DNA of 64,000 nucleotides from Diploscapter coronatus (Eukaryota > Nematoda > Chromadorea > Rhabditida > Rhabditidae): assembly GCA_964036155.1 (NCBI GenBank), contig OZ038422.1, positions 2,875,201 through 2,939,200 on the forward strand. The letters run 5' to 3'. This document shows positions 60,501 through 64,000 of this stretch, piece after piece. The notes under the pieces are model-generated. The model was given only the letters and a program-made list of their open reading frames with translations. It searched no databases and was not told where the DNA came from. Both the position numbers and the translations under genes were made by a program. Position 1 is the stretch's first letter. Every line of letters starts with the position of its first letter.

Positions 60501-62855
60501 ATTATCACAAGTCCAAAATGAATTGCTCTAATTAACTTAACTGTATAGTTGGCTAATTATTCCGAATTTTCAGAAGTGCAAGGACGACAGTGAAACTCAG
60601 AATTGGCTGATTGCTAACACCAAGGACTGCCCGAAGTGTGGGGTGTGTTATATTATTTTCTTATGTGAAAGGCTTGAGAAATTTAGAACTTACTTATTGC
60701 AAAATGCGAGGCGGTAGATATTGCGCGTACATTTTTGCAACTCTCCTCTCCTAGATCCAACTTAAATGAAATAGCATGTGTTCTGAAAAGATAACAAAGG
60801 AAAGGGATAAGAAAAGAAAGACGGGGCACGTGTACAGTAGTATCTACCTTCTCACAAACCATAATACAAGAATAAAATCTAGATGAAAAGATGATATCCT
60901 TCAAGTTTTAAAATTATCGATTTTTCGAAAAAAAAAAATCAGGAAAAATTTGTTTTGTAAAGGGAAAAAGCGAGAATTTTCATGAAAAGAGTAAATTTTA
61001 TCGAGAAAGAGGACGAATTTCTTTAAAATTCCACAATTTTCCAGGCTGCCATCGAAAAGAACGGCGGTTGCAACCGCATGGTGTGCAAGAAGTGCAACCA
61101 CGAGTTCTGCTGGTCCTGTATGCAAAAATGGGACGTACACGGCTACACGATCGCATGCAATAAGTATGCGAGAATTTTGCAGTTTATAAATATAGGCCTC
61201 ACCTACTTTTTCATAAAGTAAAAGGAATCGAGTAAACTATCATTTGAGGCTTTATCGTTTTTGAAAAATTAGAAAATAGGTTATGTTCACTTTTTCTTAA
61301 AAAACGACATAATAGAAAATAATTTACCCTTTCCAGACTTTTCTTTTTAGAAAATTTAAAATTAGGCAACCCTCAATTTTGGTTAATGATATTGTTTTTA
61401 ATTCCAGATTCGATGATTCTAAGGACAAGGACGCCATGAATGGCATTCAGAAGTCGCGCGCCGCATTGAGGAGATACCTCCACTACTTTAATCGATTCTC
61501 CAACCACAGAAACAGTATGAGGCTCGAAACTAAGGTTTGAGAAACTTTTTTTTAATTTCAATTTCAGTTAAAGGTGCGACCCTTCAAATTATTTATTTTA
61601 AATTATGATTTAGGATAAGTTTTGAAGGCATTTTGATTGTCTTCAGAAAAAAAAACGATTATTTTGGCTGCTAGTAAAGAATCGTTTGGAGAATAGTATC
61701 TTAAAATACCAATTTGATCCAAAAACTTCTCGAAACATTTTATTTTTCAGCTAAAAGAAGCGATCGAGAACAAGATGGTCTATCTGCAGCAACACTCGAT
61801 GTCTTGGATCGAAGTGCAGTTTTTGGAGCAGGCAATTTTTTTTATTTTCTAGCTCTAAACAACAGCTTTTATTTTTTATCAATACTATTTCTAAAAGCTC
61901 GAAGCTATCCAGGATGATTTTTATATTTTTAAAGATTCTTTCGATTTATTATTTTATTTTCTAGAAAAATATTACAAACATTCGAATTTTTAATATTCAT
62001 TTGTAGGCAGTGGAAGTGCTTCGCGAATGCCGCCGCACCCTGATGTACTCGTACGGTTTCGCCTACTACCTCACCAAGGAGAGCAACTATTCGTTGATGT
62101 TCGAGGATAATCAGAGCGTGAGAATTTCAAATTTCATATTTTAAAGTTTTTCGTGGATAATTCATGAGAAAATATCGATAGTTGATGGTCGACCATAGGG
62201 TTTTTTTTTGTTTTAAATCTGAATAAGTTGCAAAATATTCGATCTAAAAATCGTATGAGATATCAGTAATCTCTCCTGGGTGATTTGGATTTTAAGATAA
62301 AGAATTATTAAAAGTAGTATTGGCAAAAGTAAATGAAGTAATTTCCAAAAACAATTTTTATAACTCTTGCCGTACTACTTTTATTAATTGTCAAGAAAAA
62401 GAATAACGTTTCAGGACCTCGAAATGGCGACGGAGCAGCTGTCGGACATCCTGGAACGAAAAACCGAGAAGGAAGACGAAATCATTCACCTCAAGCAGAT
62501 AGTAAAATTTAGATTTTTTGAAAAATAGTGAGAAAAGTTAAAAATTAAAACGTATTTTTTCTGTAAGTTTTTTCAACTTTTCCAGGACGTTCATCTCAAT
62601 TTCTTTTTTTTTTTTTTATAAATTTTCAAGAAAGTCCTGAAAATATAGGCATGAATATTTGTGTTTAAATAGTACAAAAATAGCAGCTTTTCAAGAATTG
62701 AAAAATATAAGGAAAAGTTTAAAATGAAAGAAACAATGTTTTTTTTTCAGATCCAAGACAAAATGAATTACGTAAACCGCCGCCGTCTGATCATCCTCGA
62801 GTACTGCAGGAATGGAGTCGACTCTGGCGAATTGGAGTTCAACGTTCAGATTTAA
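57517..62855 (+). CDS. ari-1: Ariadne-type RBR E3 ubiquitin ligase (ARIH1 family)
   Basis: A RING-between-RING ligase takes ubiquitin from an E2 on RING1 and passes it through a RING2 cysteine; ARIH1 works with neddylated cullins. Thirteen exons: 57517-57665, 58288-58385, 58644-58777, 59293-59361, 59733-59858, 60271-60390, 60574-60642, 61045-61163, 61408-61534, 61751-61831, 62007-62117, 62415-62501 and 62751-62855, giving 464 residues. The order is an N-terminal UBA-like region (about 25-80); RING1 with C97, C100, C111, H113, C116, C119, C137 and C142; IBR with C182, C187, C203, C206, C211, C214, H219 and C224; RING2 with C251, C254 and catalytic C264 in [11 protein letters not shown]; and an Ariadne domain with [16 protein letters not shown] and [11 protein letters not shown]. 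All zinc ligands and the catalytic Cys are present. It is shorter than human ARIH1 (557), chiefly at the N-terminus. The ATG follows an AAATTTCAG acceptor. Intron 10 uses a GC donor. Repeats occupy several introns. Confidence 0.95.
59041..59245. mobile_element. Family B foldback element in an ari-1 intron
   Basis: The terminal repeats ATTGTATCGGTCAAATTAAG and (right end, reverse complement) ATTGTTTCGGTCAAATTAAG differ at one base and extend to GTG. If the first base pair is read as target, TA flanks both ends, as in Tc1/mariner-type insertions. The interior has AAGAGAATGGTACGCAA and GTGCCTCTCGC, shared with 1-95. The element is 205 bp, non-coding, and lies in the intron between the exons ending at 58777 and starting at 59293. 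Confidence 0.82.
59383..59486. repeat. Short foldback element in an ari-1 intron
   Basis: CGATGAAATAGTATTTCG on the left faces CACACTATTTCGCCTGG on the right, with ATTTTCG and CGAAATA further out. The loop is A/G-rich with GGTAGAAAAACGC. It lies 22 nt after the exon ending at 59361. Confidence 0.55.
60706..60855. repeat. Degenerate foldback element in an ari-1 intron
   Basis: GAGGCGGTAGATA and GTACA on the left pair with TGTAC and TATCTACCTTCTC on the right. The interior has AATGAAATAGCATGTG and an A/G-rich run. About 150 bp, between the exons ending at 60642 and starting at 61045. Confidence 0.5.
61832..62006 (+). other. GC-AG intron of ari-1
   Basis: The 175-nt intron starts CAG|GCAATTTT and ends TTTGTAG|GCA. 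No GT is available at the point where the conserved Ariadne sequence FLEQ must join [16 protein letters not shown]. Reading through reaches a stop (TAG) within 8 codons. Confidence 0.8.
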
Positions 62856-64000
62856 GTTATTTCTGGAAATTAGAAAAGTAGGTATGGCGAGATTTTATTC
62901 TGACTGTTTCGCTAGAAATGGCTTTTTAAAATTTAAGCTAAAGGTTGGTATGAACCTATTTTCCTAATTCCCTCTATTTTTGTAAATATTTTCTTATTTT
63001 CAAGCTTAAACATTGAAAAATCACTTTTTATTCCATTTTTTGAAAATGGTTTTTACCTTTATTCTTTTCAAAACGGTACACCCTATCTTTGTGATAGTTC
63101 GTTACTTTCAGCGAGTCTTACAAATTCGAATAGCTCAATTTAGAAAGAAAATATAATTATCCTGACTTTTATACAGAATATACCATATGTATAGCGGTGC
63201 TATGACTTTTTAGATCGATCTAGTGTTCTTCTAACTTTTCCATTTCATTTTGGGTGATTCTATTTTCTATCCATTGAAAAAATCTCAAAAATTGCCGGTA
63301 TCATTTGCTGTATGGTTGTTGATTGTATAGATTTTTAGATCTAGAGATCTAGGTCGGAAAAAATTCTGTCTAATTCTTTCCTAGATCAATTTATAGTCAC
63401 TTTACCTTTGTTCTCACCAAACTTGGAACGTCGTCTTCCATCGTAAAAATTCCGCCATCACCTAGTCTCGTTATTAAGAATAGTAATTGCAAGGCTGATT
63501 GAAATAATTCACACCGCATAAGGGATATTTGCGGTGGAAAACGTCCCAAGTTTAGTCCCCATTTTTGATTTCTACGTTATCGTTTTTAAACTCACGGAGA
63601 TATCATGCTCTTTCAAAACGATTTATTTGGGTTCACTTTAAAAGTCACTTTTTAACTTTACTTAATTTTTACAAGTGGCGGTATTAATCCTCATTAGAGC
63701 GAGGTACGATCACAAGAAAGTAGTGTGCATAAATGAGTCTTTTGTGATCGCACCTCGTTCTAATGATTAATATCGTTTAAGCCTTATCTTTCAGCTTAAG
63801 TGAATGTTATAAACGAATGATTTTTCAGCAGCCACTTATTTGAGCCTTTAACTGAAATAAATGTATTTTTCATTAACGCGTTTACGCTGTAAATTTCATG
63901 CAAGAATGGTTGAATAAACCCATTAGAATTGCCTTGCTACGTGGATTGTTGCCAATTGTCTAATTAAAGTGTTTTATTTTTTCAAATGTTTCAAGATCTT
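62856..64000. other. Downstream of ari-1; no gene recognised
   Basis: AT-rich sequence. Exact AATAAA hexamers occur only far from the stop (about 63856 and 63914). It contains a foldback element near 63677-63770. On the - strand at about 63419-63452 an ATG (MAEFLRWKTTFQV) runs into a GTGAGA donor-like site, but no continuation was found. Confidence 0.45.
63677..63770. repeat. Foldback element downstream of ari-1
   Basis: The left arm CATTAGAGCGAGGTACGATC, then ACAA, pairs with the right arm TTGTGATCGCACCTCG, TTCTAATG with three differences. The loop has AAGTAGTGTGCATAAATGAG. Outer AT-rich bases TATTAAT are also inverted. Confidence 0.7.

Noticed and set aside
63419..63452. Possible first exon of a - strand gene (MAEFLRWKTTFQV, then GTGAGA)
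   Set aside because: Only a short open stretch. No continuing exon was found towards lower coordinates before the ari-1 3' end.

Overview
This is a eukaryotic, AT-rich window. It most likely comes from a rhabditid-type nematode. The exons are short, the introns end in TTTCAG-like acceptors, and several start codons sit just behind an acceptor-like site, as expected for spliced-leader trans-splicing. One gene encodes a cysteine-rich secreted protein of a nematode type, and two adjacent genes look like an operon. The species cannot be named from sequence alone. I rebuilt all gene models by hand from splice sites, reading frame and exon phase. Exon lengths were checked against codon counts.

Layout. 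Positions 325-721 (+) hold the last two exons of a Gly/Tyr/Pro-rich protein with a CaaX-like end. Positions 4579-4872 (+) hold a two-exon, 69-residue hypothetical protein. Positions 6571-13931 (-) hold a seven-exon, 12-cysteine secreted protein with a possible GPI tail and a 4.2-kb first intron. From 13.9 to 36.9 kb I recognise no exon; this 23-kb stretch is rich in foldback repeats, degenerate duplications and strand-biased purine tracts. Positions 36946-38797 (+) hold a small secreted six-cysteine protein. Positions 42030-50246 (-) hold a probable two-gene operon: a 761-residue poly(ADP-ribose) glycohydrolase followed by a 152-residue basic protein. Positions 53800-56309 (+) hold a five-repeat kelch protein. 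Positions 57517-62855 (+) hold an Ariadne-type RBR ubiquitin ligase with a GC-AG intron.

The genes do not form one pathway. PARG removes poly(ADP-ribose) in the DNA-damage response, and the Ariadne protein is a ubiquitin ligase; both are housekeeping genes.

The most distinctive content is the repeat population. Many 85-205 bp foldback (MITE-like) elements are present. Three have perfect 8-bp target duplications and a fourth has 7 of 8, which suggests mobilisation by a hAT-type transposase. Others belong to families seen two or more times in the window. Several otherwise different foldbacks share an internal core related to GAAATAGTGTGGGAAAAG. No rRNA, tRNA, CRISPR array or full-length transposase was recognised.
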